Part shown: positions 51,491 through 59,881 of the stretch, in pieces
How positions within the stretch are numbered: position 1 is the first letter of the stretch
How the letters are laid out: the number at the start of each line of letters is the position of its first letter
From: Bacillota bacterium
GTDB lineage: Bacteria; Bacillota; SHA-98; UBA4971
Direction of reading: 5' to 3'
Length of the DNA stretch: 64,000 nucleotides
Assembly: GCA_030024085.1 (NCBI GenBank)
Contig: JASEJE010000004.1
Span: 62,001 to 126,000, forward strand
Notes under the pieces: model-generated
Database searches by the model: none
Told to the model about the DNA's origin: nothing
What the model saw: the letters and a program-made list of their open reading frames with translations, nothing else
Translations under genes and position numbers: made by a program

Positions 51491-52078
51491 GTGAGCAGGA
51501 TCGCCCAGGTGAGCCGCAAGACTATCGAAACAGACATCAGCCTCACGTTGAACCTGGACGGCAAGGGTGAGGCTTCCGTCGCGACGGGGTGCGGGTTTTT
51601 GGACCACATGCTTACACTGGCCAGCTCGCACGGGGGCTTCGACCTTTCGCTGACCGCCCGGGGGGACACGGATGTGGACTTCCACCATCTCGTGGAAGAC
51701 ACCGGCATCTGCATGGGGCAGGCCCTGGACCAGGCTTTGGGCGACCGGGCAGGGATCAGAAGATTCGCAGACGCAATGCTGCCGATGGATGAAGCTCTGA
51801 TAAGCGCTGCACTGGACGTCAGTGGCCGAAGCTGCCTGGCATTCAACATTCCCCTTCTCAGGGATAAGATAGGAGGCCTCGACACCGAGGTGATCGAGGA
51901 GTTCTTTGCGGCATTTGTCAGGCATGCCAGAGTTACCCTTCATATCAACTTGGTGTACGGCCGAAATACCCACCACATCCTTGAAGCCGCATTCAAGGCA
52001 TTTGGAAAGGTCCTTGGGGACGCCGTTTCTCTGGACCCACGAAGATCTGCAATCCCATCGACCAAAGGGATCCTTTGA
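51491..52078 (+). CDS. hisB: Imidazoleglycerol-phosphate dehydratase
   Basis: A 195-residue HisB of the stand-alone type. Metal ligands lie in FLDHMLTLASSHGGFDLSL and DVDFHHLVEDTGICMGQAL in the first repeat and FVRHARVTLHINLVYGRNTH and HHILEAAFKAFGKVL in the second. GTG 51491 starts it. It has no fused phosphatase domain, so histidinol-phosphate phosphatase must come from another locus. Confidence 0.95.
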   Translation: MSRIAQVSRKTIETDISLTLNLDGKGEASVATGCGFLDHMLTLASSHGGFDLSLTARGDTDVDFHHLVEDTGICMGQALDQALGDRAGIRRFADAMLPMDEALISAALDVSGRSCLAFNIPLLRDKIGGLDTEVIEEFFAAFVRHARVTLHINLVYGRNTHHILEAAFKAFGKVLGDAVSLDPRRSAIPSTKGIL

Positions 52079-52097
52079 TGATACGGGGAGACTCGCC

Positions 52098-52745
52098 ATG
52101 ATAGCCATTCTCGACTACGGGATAGGGAATCTCATGAGCGTCCATAAGGCGCTTCAGAAGCTCGGCTACTCATCAGAGGTCACAAGAGAGCCCGGGCTGA
52201 TCATGCGAGCAGACGCCCTCATACTGCCTGGGGTGGGAGCCTTTGGGGAGGCCATGGATTTCCTCGAACGCAGCGGCCTCGTCATGACGGTCAAGGAGTT
52301 CCTGGAGGGCAACCGGCCGGTGCTGGGCATCTGCCTCGGCATGCAGATGCTGTTCGAGAAAAGCGAGGAGGCTCCCTGGGCAAGGGGGCTCTCCGTGCTG
52401 CCCGGCGTTGTGAAGAGGCTCCGCTTCGCGCCGGGGCCGGGCTCTCCGGCAGGCAGGCCGCCCAAAGTACCGCACATGGGTTGGAACCGGGTGAAGAGCA
52501 GGGCCAGGAACATGCTCCTGGATTCCATTCCCGATGAATCCTATTTCTACTTTGCGCATTCGTATTACGCCGCGCCCGAAGATCCCAGTGTCGTGGCAGG
52601 CGAGACGTTCTATGGTGCAGACACAGGAGTTGTCATGCCTTCGGTGGTCGCAAGAGGTCTTGTGTTCGGCGTGCAATTCCATCCAGAGAAGAGCGGCGAC
52701 GTCGGGCTCGCCCTGCTGCGCAACTTCGGTCGCATGGCTGTGTAG
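52098..52745 (+). CDS. hisH: Imidazole glycerol phosphate synthase, glutaminase subunit
   Basis: A 215-residue class I glutamine amidotransferase that feeds ammonia to HisF. It has MIAILDYGIGNLMSVHKAL, LPGVGAFGEAM, the nucleophile in GICLGMQMLFEKSEE, and the His/Glu pair in GVQFHPEKSGDVG. A short Gly/Pro/Ala-rich insertion (FAPGPGSPAGRPP) lies near the middle. ATG 52098 follows GGGGAG. Confidence 0.95.
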   Translation: MIAILDYGIGNLMSVHKALQKLGYSSEVTREPGLIMRADALILPGVGAFGEAMDFLERSGLVMTVKEFLEGNRPVLGICLGMQMLFEKSEEAPWARGLSVLPGVVKRLRFAPGPGSPAGRPPKVPHMGWNRVKSRARNMLLDSIPDESYFYFAHSYYAAPEDPSVVAGETFYGADTGVVMPSVVARGLVFGVQFHPEKSGDVGLALLRNFGRMAV

Positions 52746-52755
52746 GAGTTCAGAT

Positions 52756-53520
52756 ATGGTCCCGACGGCACGGCCCCCTGAGGTCATACCCGCCATCGAT
52801 ATCAGGGGCGGCAGGTGTGTTCGCCTCTTTCAGGGGAACTACAGCAAAGAGACTGTATTCTCGGACGATCCGGTCGGCGTCGCGTCCTCCTGGGCGTCTC
52901 TGGGGGCGACGACCATCCACGTAGTGGACCTTGACGGCGCAGCCTGTGGGAGACCTGTCAACCTGCCCCTTGTGAGGAGGATTTGCTCCGCAGCCGGCGT
53001 GCAGGTGGAGCTGGGAGGGGGCCTGCGGACCCTCGAAGACGTCAGCGCGGCCCTGGATTGCGGCGTGTCGCGCGCCATCATTGGGACGGTCGCGCTGCGC
53101 GATCCGGACCTCGCCGAGCGGCTTGTTGATAGGTTTGGCGACGCAATCGCGGCCGCCGTGGACGTGAGAGATGGAAGGATTTCAATTGCCGGATGGACGG
53201 AAGATACGGCGAGAGCGACGGGGGAATTCGCCCGCGCGCTCAAGCTTCTCGGAATATCCAGGGCCATAGTCACTGACATCTCTCGCGACGGCACCATGAC
53301 AGCACCTAACCTCGAACCGGCGCTGGAGGTAGCCGCTCTCGGCCTTATGGTGACAGTGTCAGGGGGAATCGCCCGCATCGAGCACGTCGCGGAGATCGCC
53401 CGCCGCGCGAGGAACACACCGGGTATAACAGGCATGATCATCGGGCGGGCGCTGTATAGTGGGGATCTCTCTTTCCCGGAGGCGGTTCGCGTGGCCCGCG
53501 ACGCGTGGGACGAGGCGTGA
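52756..53520 (+). CDS. hisA: ProFAR isomerase (1-(5-phosphoribosyl)-5-[(5-phosphoribosylamino)methylideneamino]imidazole-4-carboxamide isomerase)
   Basis: A 254-residue beta/alpha barrel. Catalytic Asp residues occur in [19 protein letters not shown] and [16 protein letters not shown]; phosphate loops are [12 protein letters not shown] and [13 protein letters not shown], ending [17 protein letters not shown] 52756 follows TAGGAG by 7 bases. Part of the contiguous his operon. Confidence 0.95.
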   Translation: MVPTARPPEVIPAIDIRGGRCVRLFQGNYSKETVFSDDPVGVASSWASLGATTIHVVDLDGAACGRPVNLPLVRRICSAAGVQVELGGGLRTLEDVSAALDCGVSRAIIGTVALRDPDLAERLVDRFGDAIAAAVDVRDGRISIAGWTEDTARATGEFARALKLLGISRAIVTDISRDGTMTAPNLEPALEVAALGLMVTVSGGIARIEHVAEIARRARNTPGITGMIIGRALYSGDLSFPEAVRVARDAWDEA

Positions 53521-53536
53521 GCGGAAGGTGGAATCC

Positions 53537-54292
53537 ATGCTGGCCAAGAGGATCATAGCATGCCTTGACGTCCAGGACGGGCGCGTGGTCAAGGGAGTGC
53601 ATTTCAGACAACTAAGGGACGTCGGCTCGCCTGTAGAGTTTGCCGAGTACTACAACAAGGAATCCGTAGACGAACTGGTTTTCCTGGACATCTCCGCGTC
53701 TTGGAGAGGCCGCCGCACCATGATCGAGGTTGCAAAGGCCGTCGCATCTCGGGTTTTCATACCTTTCACCGTCGGCGGAGGGATCCGCTGCCCGGAGGAC
53801 ATCAGCGCCTTGCTACGTGCGGGCGCGGACAAGGTCTCCGTCAACACAGCGGCGGTGCGCGATCCGGGGCTCATATCCGAGGGCGCACGCAGGTTCGGGA
53901 GCCAGTGCATCGTCGTAGCCATAGACGCAAGGCAGACCGGGAACCACTGGGAAGTGTACACGCACGGGGGGCGCACTCCGACCGGCCTGGATGCCCGGGA
54001 CTGGGCCATCAAAGCCGTGGGCCTGGGCGCGGGAGAAGTGCTCCTCACCAGCATGGACGCGGACGGCGTGAAAGGGGGATTCGACGTAGCCCTTACGCGA
54101 GAAATTGCGGAGGCCGTGGACGTGCCGGTGATCGCCTCGGGCGGCGCCGGCACCCTGAACGATTTCTACGAGATTCTTGCCAGCGGCCTCGCGGATGCGG
54201 CCCTTGCCGCGTCTGTCTTCCACTACGGCACCTTGAGCATCAGGCAGGTGAAAGAATACCTGAAAGACAAGGGAGTGCCTGTGCGGCTTTAG
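53537..54292 (+). CDS. hisF: Imidazole glycerol phosphate synthase, cyclase subunit
   Basis: A 251-residue HisF. Catalytic Asp11 is in [20 protein letters not shown] and the second Asp in [35 protein letters not shown] and [15 protein letters not shown] form the phosphate sites. ATG 53537 has GGAAGGTGG upstream. Pairs with HisH. Confidence 0.96.
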   Translation: MLAKRIIACLDVQDGRVVKGVHFRQLRDVGSPVEFAEYYNKESVDELVFLDISASWRGRRTMIEVAKAVASRVFIPFTVGGGIRCPEDISALLRAGADKVSVNTAAVRDPGLISEGARRFGSQCIVVAIDARQTGNHWEVYTHGGRTPTGLDARDWAIKAVGLGAGEVLLTSMDADGVKGGFDVALTREIAEAVDVPVIASGGAGTLNDFYEILASGLADAALAASVFHYGTLSIRQVKEYLKDKGVPVRL

Positions 54293-54377
54293 CGCGGCAA
54301 CACTGCAGCCTACTCGAGATGCCTCCTGACTGCGACAAGAGCGCCCGGAATCCTGGAGAAGGTGGGAGGAGATCACG

Positions 54378-55163
54378 TTGAGCCCGGCACCGGATACGAA
54401 CGGCGAATACAGGAAACTCGGGACAAATGCAGCGCGGACACCGGATCTCAACTTTTCCCCCGAGGGCCTTATCCCCGCGATAGTGCAGGACGAATCCAGC
54501 GGCCAGGTCCTCATGCTCGCGTATATGAATAGGGAGTCATTGAAGAGAACTCTCGAGACCGGGAGGACCTGGTTCTGGAGCCGGAGCCGGAAGGCCCTGT
54601 GGCTCAAGGGCGAAACATCCGGCCACTGCCAGGTCGTGAAAGGGATATACGTGGACTGCGATAAAGACGCACTCCTCATTAAGGTGGACCAGACAGGGGT
54701 AGCGTGTCACGAGGGGCGTTTCTCGTGCTTCTACAGGGAGATTGGAGATAGCGGCGAAATCGTCGATGTGGGAGGCGCCACGACCTGTCCTGCCACTGCT
54801 GCAATCCTGGACGAGGTCTACCGTGTGGTGATGCAGAGGAAAGAAAACCCTTCCTGTGACTCCTACGTCTCCCGGTTGATGCAGTCCGGCCTCGACCGGA
54901 TCCTGAAGAAGGTGGGAGAGGAAGCCGGGGAGTTTATCATCGCCTCGAAGAATGAGGTGCATCAGGACACTGTTGCCGAGTTGGCCGACTTGTGGTTTCA
55001 TTCCTTGGTCGCCCTGGCCTATTTAGGGATACCGGTTTCCCGCCTCTATGAGGAATTGGCCAGGCGGCGAAAAGGAACGGACACGCCCAAAGATAATCGG
55101 AGCGAAGACATCTATGTGCGAGACCAACCCGCGCGGCGGACAAAGGGCCAGCAAAATGACTGA
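54378..55163 (+). CDS. hisIE: Bifunctional phosphoribosyl-AMP cyclohydrolase / phosphoribosyl-ATP pyrophosphatase
   Basis: A 261-residue HisI-HisE fusion. The cyclohydrolase half has [40 protein letters not shown], the zinc/magnesium region [20 protein letters not shown]. The pyrophosphatase half has [20 protein letters not shown] and [18 protein letters not shown] 54378 follows GGGAGG by 8 bases. The first 25 residues and the last 25 are not conserved. Last gene of the his operon. Confidence 0.95.
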   Translation: MSPAPDTNGEYRKLGTNAARTPDLNFSPEGLIPAIVQDESSGQVLMLAYMNRESLKRTLETGRTWFWSRSRKALWLKGETSGHCQVVKGIYVDCDKDALLIKVDQTGVACHEGRFSCFYREIGDSGEIVDVGGATTCPATAAILDEVYRVVMQRKENPSCDSYVSRLMQSGLDRILKKVGEEAGEFIIASKNEVHQDTVAELADLWFHSLVALAYLGIPVSRLYEELARRRKGTDTPKDNRSEDIYVRDQPARRTKGQQND

Positions 55164-55570
55164 GTGGAAGGCGCTACCTGTTGATGGCGTCGAGGTTCTC
55201 GTCAACTCCAGGGTAGATCAGGGTCCGGGGCGGCCCGCTCTCAGGGGCGCCTTCCGGCTTCCGGCGGGCTCCGAGAAGCCTTGCCAGCTTCTTAAGCACT
55301 CTTCCGAGGTGTTGCAACCTGCTCATCAATGCCCCAGAACCTCCGCGAATTAGTATTCCACTCCGGCGGAAGCGTAATTACCGGGACTTCTCGGGCGGGT
55401 TCGGGTCTGCGGAGGCCTCAGGCGGCCCCGGCGGCGGCCCCGGCGGCGGCGCCGGCGGTGGTGGTGGCGCTGGTGCTGGCCGGCCGGCACGCCCAGGGAG
55501 GCTACGCCCTTGAGTCAGCCGACATGGTTGGCGTTGGGCGGGCGGGGGGCAGCCGGCGCGCCCAGGGAGG
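55164..55570. other. Low-complexity region after hisIE
   Basis: About 400 bases. GGCGGCCCCGGCGGC-type repeats occupy 55420-55480, and a 21-bp direct repeat (CCGGC[A/G]CGCCCAGGGAGGCTAC) occurs near 55485 and 55554. No gene and no convincing terminator hairpin with T-run. Confidence 0.55.
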
Positions 55571-55981
55571 CTACCCAACAAGCTGGAACCCCAGCGTGGT
55601 GAAGTCACGGTCATAGGCCCATACCAGGAGCCCAAGCTCCCGGGCGATGACTGCGCTGGTACAGTCGGTGAAGGATAGCTCGTGGTCGGAGTACCTCAGA
55701 AAGATGTTCCAGGCCTCGCCCTCGATTCGCTCGGACACCCACGCAACGCGTAGTCCGTGCGCTGCCTGCGCCTCGGTCAGGGTCTCATGAAAGGCCACAG
55801 CGGCCTTGTGGCTCACATGGTAACGGAGCCACGTGACGGTTTCGTCGATAACATAGTTGGACGTGACAACGAGCGCGTGCTCCGCCAGGAACCTCGAGAG
55901 CGCGCTTCGTGCCTTCGTGTGGTTGACGTCCGACTCGACGAGAAGCGCGATCCATGCACCTGTGTCAGCAAAGACCTTCAC
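55571..55981 (-). CDS. vapC: PIN-domain toxin, VapC family
   Basis: A 136-residue PIN-domain ribonuclease. The acidic residues lie in VKVFADTGAWIALLVESDVN, SNYVIDETVTWLRY, LSFTDCTSAVIARELG and VWAYDRDFTTLGF. GTG 55981 follows GGAGGGGC and overlaps the upstream antitoxin stop (GTGA). The pair is a type II toxin-antitoxin module; the RNA target is unknown. Confidence 0.87.
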   Translation of the reverse strand: MKVFADTGAWIALLVESDVNHTKARSALSRFLAEHALVVTSNYVIDETVTWLRYHVSHKAAVAFHETLTEAQAAHGLRVAWVSERIEGEAWNIFLRYSDHELSFTDCTSAVIARELGLLVWAYDRDFTTLGFQLVG

Positions 55982-56343
55982 CGCCGAGCCCCTCCTTCCG
56001 GCAGATGCGCGGAATCCGGTGAGGGGGCGCAGTTGGTATCGCACTCTTTCTGCACGCCAGGCTTGCCGGCCCTATGGCGGGTTCGGGGCGCAGAGTAAAG
56101 GTCCCTGTCGTGCCGCTCGCTTCCGTCCGCGATGGCGCTCTGGCACTCCATTTCCAGTAGCCTTGCCAAGGGATGGGCTGTCGCCCTGCCCTTCTCGCGC
56201 TGCTTGACGAGATACTCGCCGAGGGCCTCGCGGATGATGGACGACTCGGATCTGCCTGTCGCCAGAGCCAGGCTGGACAGCTCCTCGTCCTGGTCCGCAT
56301 CGAGGTACACCTGCTTGCGTCGTCGGTCGGCTCGCGAATCCAT
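55978..56343 (-). CDS. vapB: Ribbon-helix-helix antitoxin, VapB-like
   Basis: A 121-residue protein with an N-terminal ribbon-helix-helix (RRKQVYLDADQDEELSSLAL, TGRSESSIIREALGEYL) for DNA binding and a C-terminal tail that would wrap the toxin. The tail after residue 75 is unusually long and Pro/Arg-rich. It is coupled to vapC by a 4-base overlap and transcribed from the promoter at 56423. Confidence 0.82.
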   Translation of the reverse strand: MDSRADRRRKQVYLDADQDEELSSLALATGRSESSIIREALGEYLVKQREKGRATAHPLARLLEMECQSAIADGSERHDRDLYSAPRTRHRAGKPGVQKECDTNCAPSPDSAHLPEGGARR

Positions 56344-56393
56344 CCAACCACCCCCATGTTAATGTGCGATGTTTCTTCTTGTCTCCATCAACA

Positions 56394-56423
56394 AGTATAA
56401 TGGCCCACGTCACCCGGTGTCAA
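56394..56423 (-). promoter_or_regulatory. vapBC promoter
   Basis: On the minus strand TTGACA (56423-56418), 18 bases, TATACT (56399-56394). It lies about 50 bases before vapB. Confidence 0.75.
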
Positions 56424-56445
56424 GCCAAAATGACACCATAAACCT

Positions 56446-56471
56446 ATAACATCATGGCGCTATGGTGTTAT
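56446..56471. promoter_or_regulatory. Inverted repeat upstream of vapBC
   Basis: ATAACATCAT, GGCGCT, ATGGTGTTAT: 10-bp arms with one mismatch. ACACCATA at 56432-56439 also pairs with TATGGTGT. It sits just upstream of the promoter; operator or repeat-element end are both possible. Confidence 0.45.
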
Positions 56472-56797
56472 GTATGGCGCAATATGCGCAACGAAAGGAC
56501 CCTGCGAAACGGAGACTCGCTAGTTCCTCACCGCTCCCCGGCGCCTGTGGGGCTAGCGGCGTCGTCTCTCAATCCTTCTGAATCCTCACTACGTAGCACG
56601 CGCACCGTAGCCGCCGCGCATTGCCGGCGAAGACCCCTGTCGGCAACGAGAAATCGGCGGCGCACGCTCACGCCTGCTCCCACACCAGGCGTTCTGTGCT
56701 ATACTTGTGTCTGAGCGCGCCCGGCAGGCCTCGTCTCCTGTGCCGGGCCTGCGCAGGACATGGCATTGGGCGCTGCGCGCGAAGGGACGGGCACTGC

Positions 56798-57703
56798 ATG
56801 AAATTCGGGCGTCGTACGTATCATACGGAAGTCCAGGGCGCGGCTCGCACCTGCGCGATTTGCGACCGTCGGGCCGAAAGCCCTTCAGATCCCCCGCCAC
56901 GGCAGATGGGTGCCGGAGGCATCGCTGGCGGACACATCGTCGGCGGCAGCGGTGCGGCTGGCAAGGCCGTCGGCGGCGAGCGAATTACCAGAGAGCACGG
57001 CGGTACCGAGCACGCCAGTGGCGGCCGCGTTACCAACGACGCTATCGGCAGTAAGGGCGCCGATAGTAAGGGCGTTGGTAGCGGCGGAGTGGCTGGTGCC
57101 AGCACTCGCGGCGAGCGTGCCAGTAGCGGGAGAGTCGACAGCAGCGCCATCGAAGCCCTCTGCATGGGAATCCTCCGTCGGTACGAGCTGCCCGACGGCG
57201 TCATCGATCACTCCGTCAAGGTCGCCGAGGTGGCGAGTTTCATCGCCAGGCGGCTCATCGAGCGTGGGGAGGGTGTCAACCTGGAGCATGTCGTGGCGGG
57301 AGCGCTCCTCCACGATGTGGGTAAATCCGCCCGCCACGTGCGGCGCGGCGCGCGCAACCATGCGGAGGCGTCAGCCGAGATCGTGCGGGCCGAAGACCTG
57401 CCGGAGCTCGCGGGGATAGTCGCCAGGCACATACTGGACTCCATCATCAGCGTGGAGGACTACCCCCGGAACTGGGAGGAGAAGGTCGTCTTCTACGCGG
57501 ACAAGATCGTCACGCGCAGGCTGGTCACGGTGGAGGAGCGGTTTTCGGACCTGCACGAGAGGCGTGCGGACATTACTGATCTCCTTACAGCCTCGCTCCC
57601 CCCGACGAAGGCGCTGGAGGCTGAGATCCTCGCTGCCGCCGGGCTGACGTGGGAGGGTCTTGCGGCCCATTTCGCGGGCAAATGGGTGGGCGGCCGGTGG
57701 TAA
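56798..57703 (+). CDS. HD-domain phosphohydrolase with low-complexity N-terminus
   Basis: A 301-residue protein whose C-terminal 190 residues form an HD domain: DGVIDHSVKVAEVASFIARR, AGALLHDVGKSARHV, NHAEASAEIV and ARHILDSIISVEDYP, with the metal-binding His-Asp pair in LLHDVGK. VFYADKIVTRRLVTVEERFS is as in uncharacterised HD proteins of the HDIG type. The first 110 residues are Gly/Ser/Ala-rich repeats with a CXXC (TCAICD). The start is uncertain: ATG 56798 has AAGGGACGGG upstream, but the real protein could begin further in. Confidence 0.75.
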   Translation: MKFGRRTYHTEVQGAARTCAICDRRAESPSDPPPRQMGAGGIAGGHIVGGSGAAGKAVGGERITREHGGTEHASGGRVTNDAIGSKGADSKGVGSGGVAGASTRGERASSGRVDSSAIEALCMGILRRYELPDGVIDHSVKVAEVASFIARRLIERGEGVNLEHVVAGALLHDVGKSARHVRRGARNHAEASAEIVRAEDLPELAGIVARHILDSIISVEDYPRNWEEKVVFYADKIVTRRLVTVEERFSDLHERRADITDLLTASLPPTKALEAEILAAAGLTWEGLAAHFAGKWVGGRW

Positions 57704-58050
57704 GCTTCCCCAATCGTGGTATAATGCCCTTAGGAGCGTGCTTGTGGGTTACTCGTTCCTGATAATACGGACGTTTGCTGCTGGCACCTCGGGAGGGCGG
57801 GCCCAGCCTACATGTTCCGGGGCAGGAGTTGCAGACGTGTCCCGTGCGTGTGCGTCATCAGCCCATCAGCACAAGGTGGACGGTGCTCGGGCCGGCACGC
57901 TGCTGAACCAGGAGCACGCGGCGGTTACGGGTCAGCGTTCGCGGGTCGCAGGTCATGAGTGAGCGGACACGGGCGCGTAGGCGAGCAAGGCGGGCAGGTA
58001 GGCGAGGGCGACGTGTATGCTGGCGGGGGAAGGAGCCGACTGCGTCAGGG
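57704..58050. other. Spacer before the MntA/HepT pair
   Basis: Contains the extended -10 promoter at 57717-57725. The G+C-rich rest has an Arg-rich frame from 57955 that joins the mntA frame but has no ribosome binding site of its own. Confidence 0.5.
57717..57725 (+). promoter_or_regulatory. Extended -10 promoter before the MntA/HepT pair
   Basis: TGGTATAAT, a TGn extended -10 with a perfect TATAAT at 57720-57725. No good -35 at the right distance, which extended -10 promoters tolerate. Confidence 0.5.
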
Positions 58051-58641
58051 ATGAACGAACAATCAGGGCTCTTACAGCGATGCGGACTCGAGGTGCTTAG
58101 GGGAATATGCGAGAGAAACGGGGTGGGCCTCTGCTATCTGTTCGGGTCGCAGGCTCAAAACGCCCACCGCATGTTGCTGGGTGAGCGAGTCCATATCGAA
58201 GACCCACTTACAGACATCGACGTGGGCGTGGTGCTGCTGCACTTCGACCGGTTGCAGCGCGCCGGCGAGCTTCACCTTGTGCACTCCAGGCTTTACGGCG
58301 CAATGGTTGACCTCTTCGTCCCGTACGAGCCCGATGTCGTCCTGCTTCAGGAGAACCATTCCGTGTTCCAGTTGGAAGCCATCAGAGGCATATGCGTGTT
58401 CGAGGCGTCGGCCAGCTTTCGTAGCGACTACGAAGAGATGGTCCTGAGGAAGGGCGCCGATTTCCGCTACGTACTAGAAACCTACCTGCGTGAGAGGACC
58501 GCCGACCTTGGGGCGCGCCAAGGGACCCCGGCCACGATGGAAAACGAACGAAGGCGCTGGTTGACCTGTTCAGCCGCGTCGAGGAGCAGAAAGATCTCAA
58601 GGTCCCGACGGAAGGAAAGCAGGGGCAGGGTGAGAGCATGA
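58051..58641 (+). CDS. mntA: MntA-like minimal nucleotidyltransferase antitoxin, with insertion
   Basis: A 196-residue minimal nucleotidyltransferase. The active-site motif is LFGSQAQ (Gly32, Ser33) and DIDVGVVLL (Asp55, Asp57). The gap between the GS and DXD parts is 21 residues instead of the usual 10 or so, because of an inserted HRMLLGERVHIEDPL segment. Known MntA enzymes add AMP to a tyrosine of HepT. The C-terminal 35 residues are Arg/Ser-rich and end just inside the hepT start. ATG 58051 has CAGGG upstream. Confidence 0.8.
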   Translation: MNEQSGLLQRCGLEVLRGICERNGVGLCYLFGSQAQNAHRMLLGERVHIEDPLTDIDVGVVLLHFDRLQRAGELHLVHSRLYGAMVDLFVPYEPDVVLLQENHSVFQLEAIRGICVFEASASFRSDYEEMVLRKGADFRYVLETYLRERTADLGARQGTPATMENERRRWLTCSAASRSRKISRSRRKESRGRVRA

Positions 58642-59084
58642 TCGACAGCACGAGGGTGATGGAAAAGCTGGACCTGCTGGGTGGCTATGTCGCGCGCCTC
58701 AGGGTCATCAGCTCGCTGTCCCGGGAGGAGTTTCTCGGCGACCCCGACAAGCCAGCCGCCGCTGAGAGCTATCTTCGGCGGTCCCTCGAGGCGGTCTTCG
58801 ATATCGGGCGCCACATCCTTGCGAAAACGGGCGGGGTGAGCCTCGCGGGAGAATACAAATCAATAGCGCGCGGCCTCGGCGACCGGGGCGTGATCAGCAA
58901 GTCGCTGTCTGGTGTCCTCGTGCAGATGGCGGGGTATCGAAACAGGTTGGTGCATCTGTATCACCAGGTGTCAGACGAGGAGCTGTATACCATCATGCAG
59001 GGCGGCCTTCCCGACCTGGAGCGGTTCGTCCGCGAGATCGCGGCTTTCGTACAGCGTTCAACAGATACGTGTACCCTCACTTAG
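58638..59084 (+). CDS. hepT: HepT-like HEPN ribonuclease toxin (DUF86)
   Basis: A 148-residue four-helix HEPN protein. The catalytic RX4HXY motif is RNRLVHLY (Arg101, His106, Tyr108), the tyrosine being the expected modification site. AAESYLRRSLEAVFDIGRHI is the usual core helix. It overlaps mntA by four bases. The last codons and the stop (ACCCTCACTTAGCC) match the terminal repeat of R2, so the C-terminus may have been trimmed. Confidence 0.85.
   Translation: MIDSTRVMEKLDLLGGYVARLRVISSLSREEFLGDPDKPAAAESYLRRSLEAVFDIGRHILAKTGGVSLAGEYKSIARGLGDRGVISKSLSGVLVQMAGYRNRLVHLYHQVSDEELYTIMQGGLPDLERFVREIAAFVQRSTDTCTLT
59069..59083. repeat. R2 terminal-repeat-like edge at the hepT stop
   Basis: ACCCTCACTTAGCC, containing the full 11-bp R2 end CCTCACTTAGC. 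Only this edge is present; no R2 body was recognised next to it. Confidence 0.45.
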
Positions 59085-59101
59085 CCTGTAGCAGGGCAGC
59101 A

Positions 59102-59881
59102 CTAATAGTGGCCGAGGAGGCCGCGCGTTTTCGCTGCCCTCTCGGAGGCTGAGAAGATCGCGAGGCCCACGGCGAGGTATGCGGCTCCCACGGCGAGGGC
59201 GGTCAGCACATCCGCCGCTGGCAGCTCCCACATGCGTTTCCCTTCAGCCATAACTCTGTAGATTAGGTGGTTTCCCATCGAGAGCGGCAGGAACTTGGCC
59301 CACGGTATGCGCCACGGGATGACGAGGCACCCGACGAAAGCGAACTGGACGATCTGAAAGAAGGCCTGTATCCTCTTGAACACGAGCGCGAGCCCGCCCA
59401 GGGCGAACCCCACGCCGTACGCCCCAAGGAGCGTCACGATGATGAGCGGCGCGATGCTCGCGACGTCGAGGTTGAGCCACCGGCCGGTGGTGGCCATCAT
59501 GGCGAAGAGGAACACGACGGCTACTGCCACGTTTGTGAGGAAGTCCACCACGACTTGAAATGCACACATCCACTTGAAGCCTATCGGAGAGAGATAGAGC
59601 TGCTCGAGGGTGCCCATCTGAGCTTCGCTGATGAGTTGCCACGAAAGACCTGAGTATCCGAAGACGGCGAGCGCCCATGTGAAGAAACCCACGATGGTGC
59701 CCTCGAACGTCCCGTCGAGGGCGCGCGACGGCGATGCGGCAGCGAACGCTTTCATGCCGAAGAACGCAAGACAGAAAACCATGTAGATGGATATGAGCGT
59801 GGACACCGTGTTGAACATGTATCGTCCCATCATGATAAAGGTGCGGCGGGTGATCGCCACGAGGGCGCTTACGAGTTGCAC
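59102..59881 (-). CDS. ABC-2 type transporter permease
   Basis: A 259-residue membrane protein with six hydrophobic segments. The ABC-2 pattern includes FGYSGLSWQLISEAQMGTLE and QLYLSPIGFKWMCAFQVVVD, then FVGCLVIPWRIPWAKFLPLS. GTG 59881 follows GAGAGGG and overlaps the ATPase gene by 13 bases. With the ATPase it forms an exporter, for a drug, lipid or polysaccharide; substrate unknown. Confidence 0.87.
   Translation of the reverse strand: MQLVSALVAITRRTFIMMGRYMFNTVSTLISIYMVFCLAFFGMKAFAAASPSRALDGTFEGTIVGFFTWALAVFGYSGLSWQLISEAQMGTLEQLYLSPIGFKWMCAFQVVVDFLTNVAVAVVFLFAMMATTGRWLNLDVASIAPLIIVTLLGAYGVGFALGGLALVFKRIQAFFQIVQFAFVGCLVIPWRIPWAKFLPLSMGNHLIYRVMAEGKRMWELPAADVLTALAVGAAYLAVGLAIFSASERAAKTRGLLGHY

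Larger units (their letters stand above)
56344..56797. other. Region between vapBC promoter and the HD-domain gene
   Basis: Carries the vapBC promoter and an inverted repeat. There is a GCTAG-bounded hairpin-like stretch at 56519-56560 and TATACT at 56700 within TGCTATACTTGTGTC, a possible -10 for the next gene without a clear -35. No gene. Confidence 0.5.
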
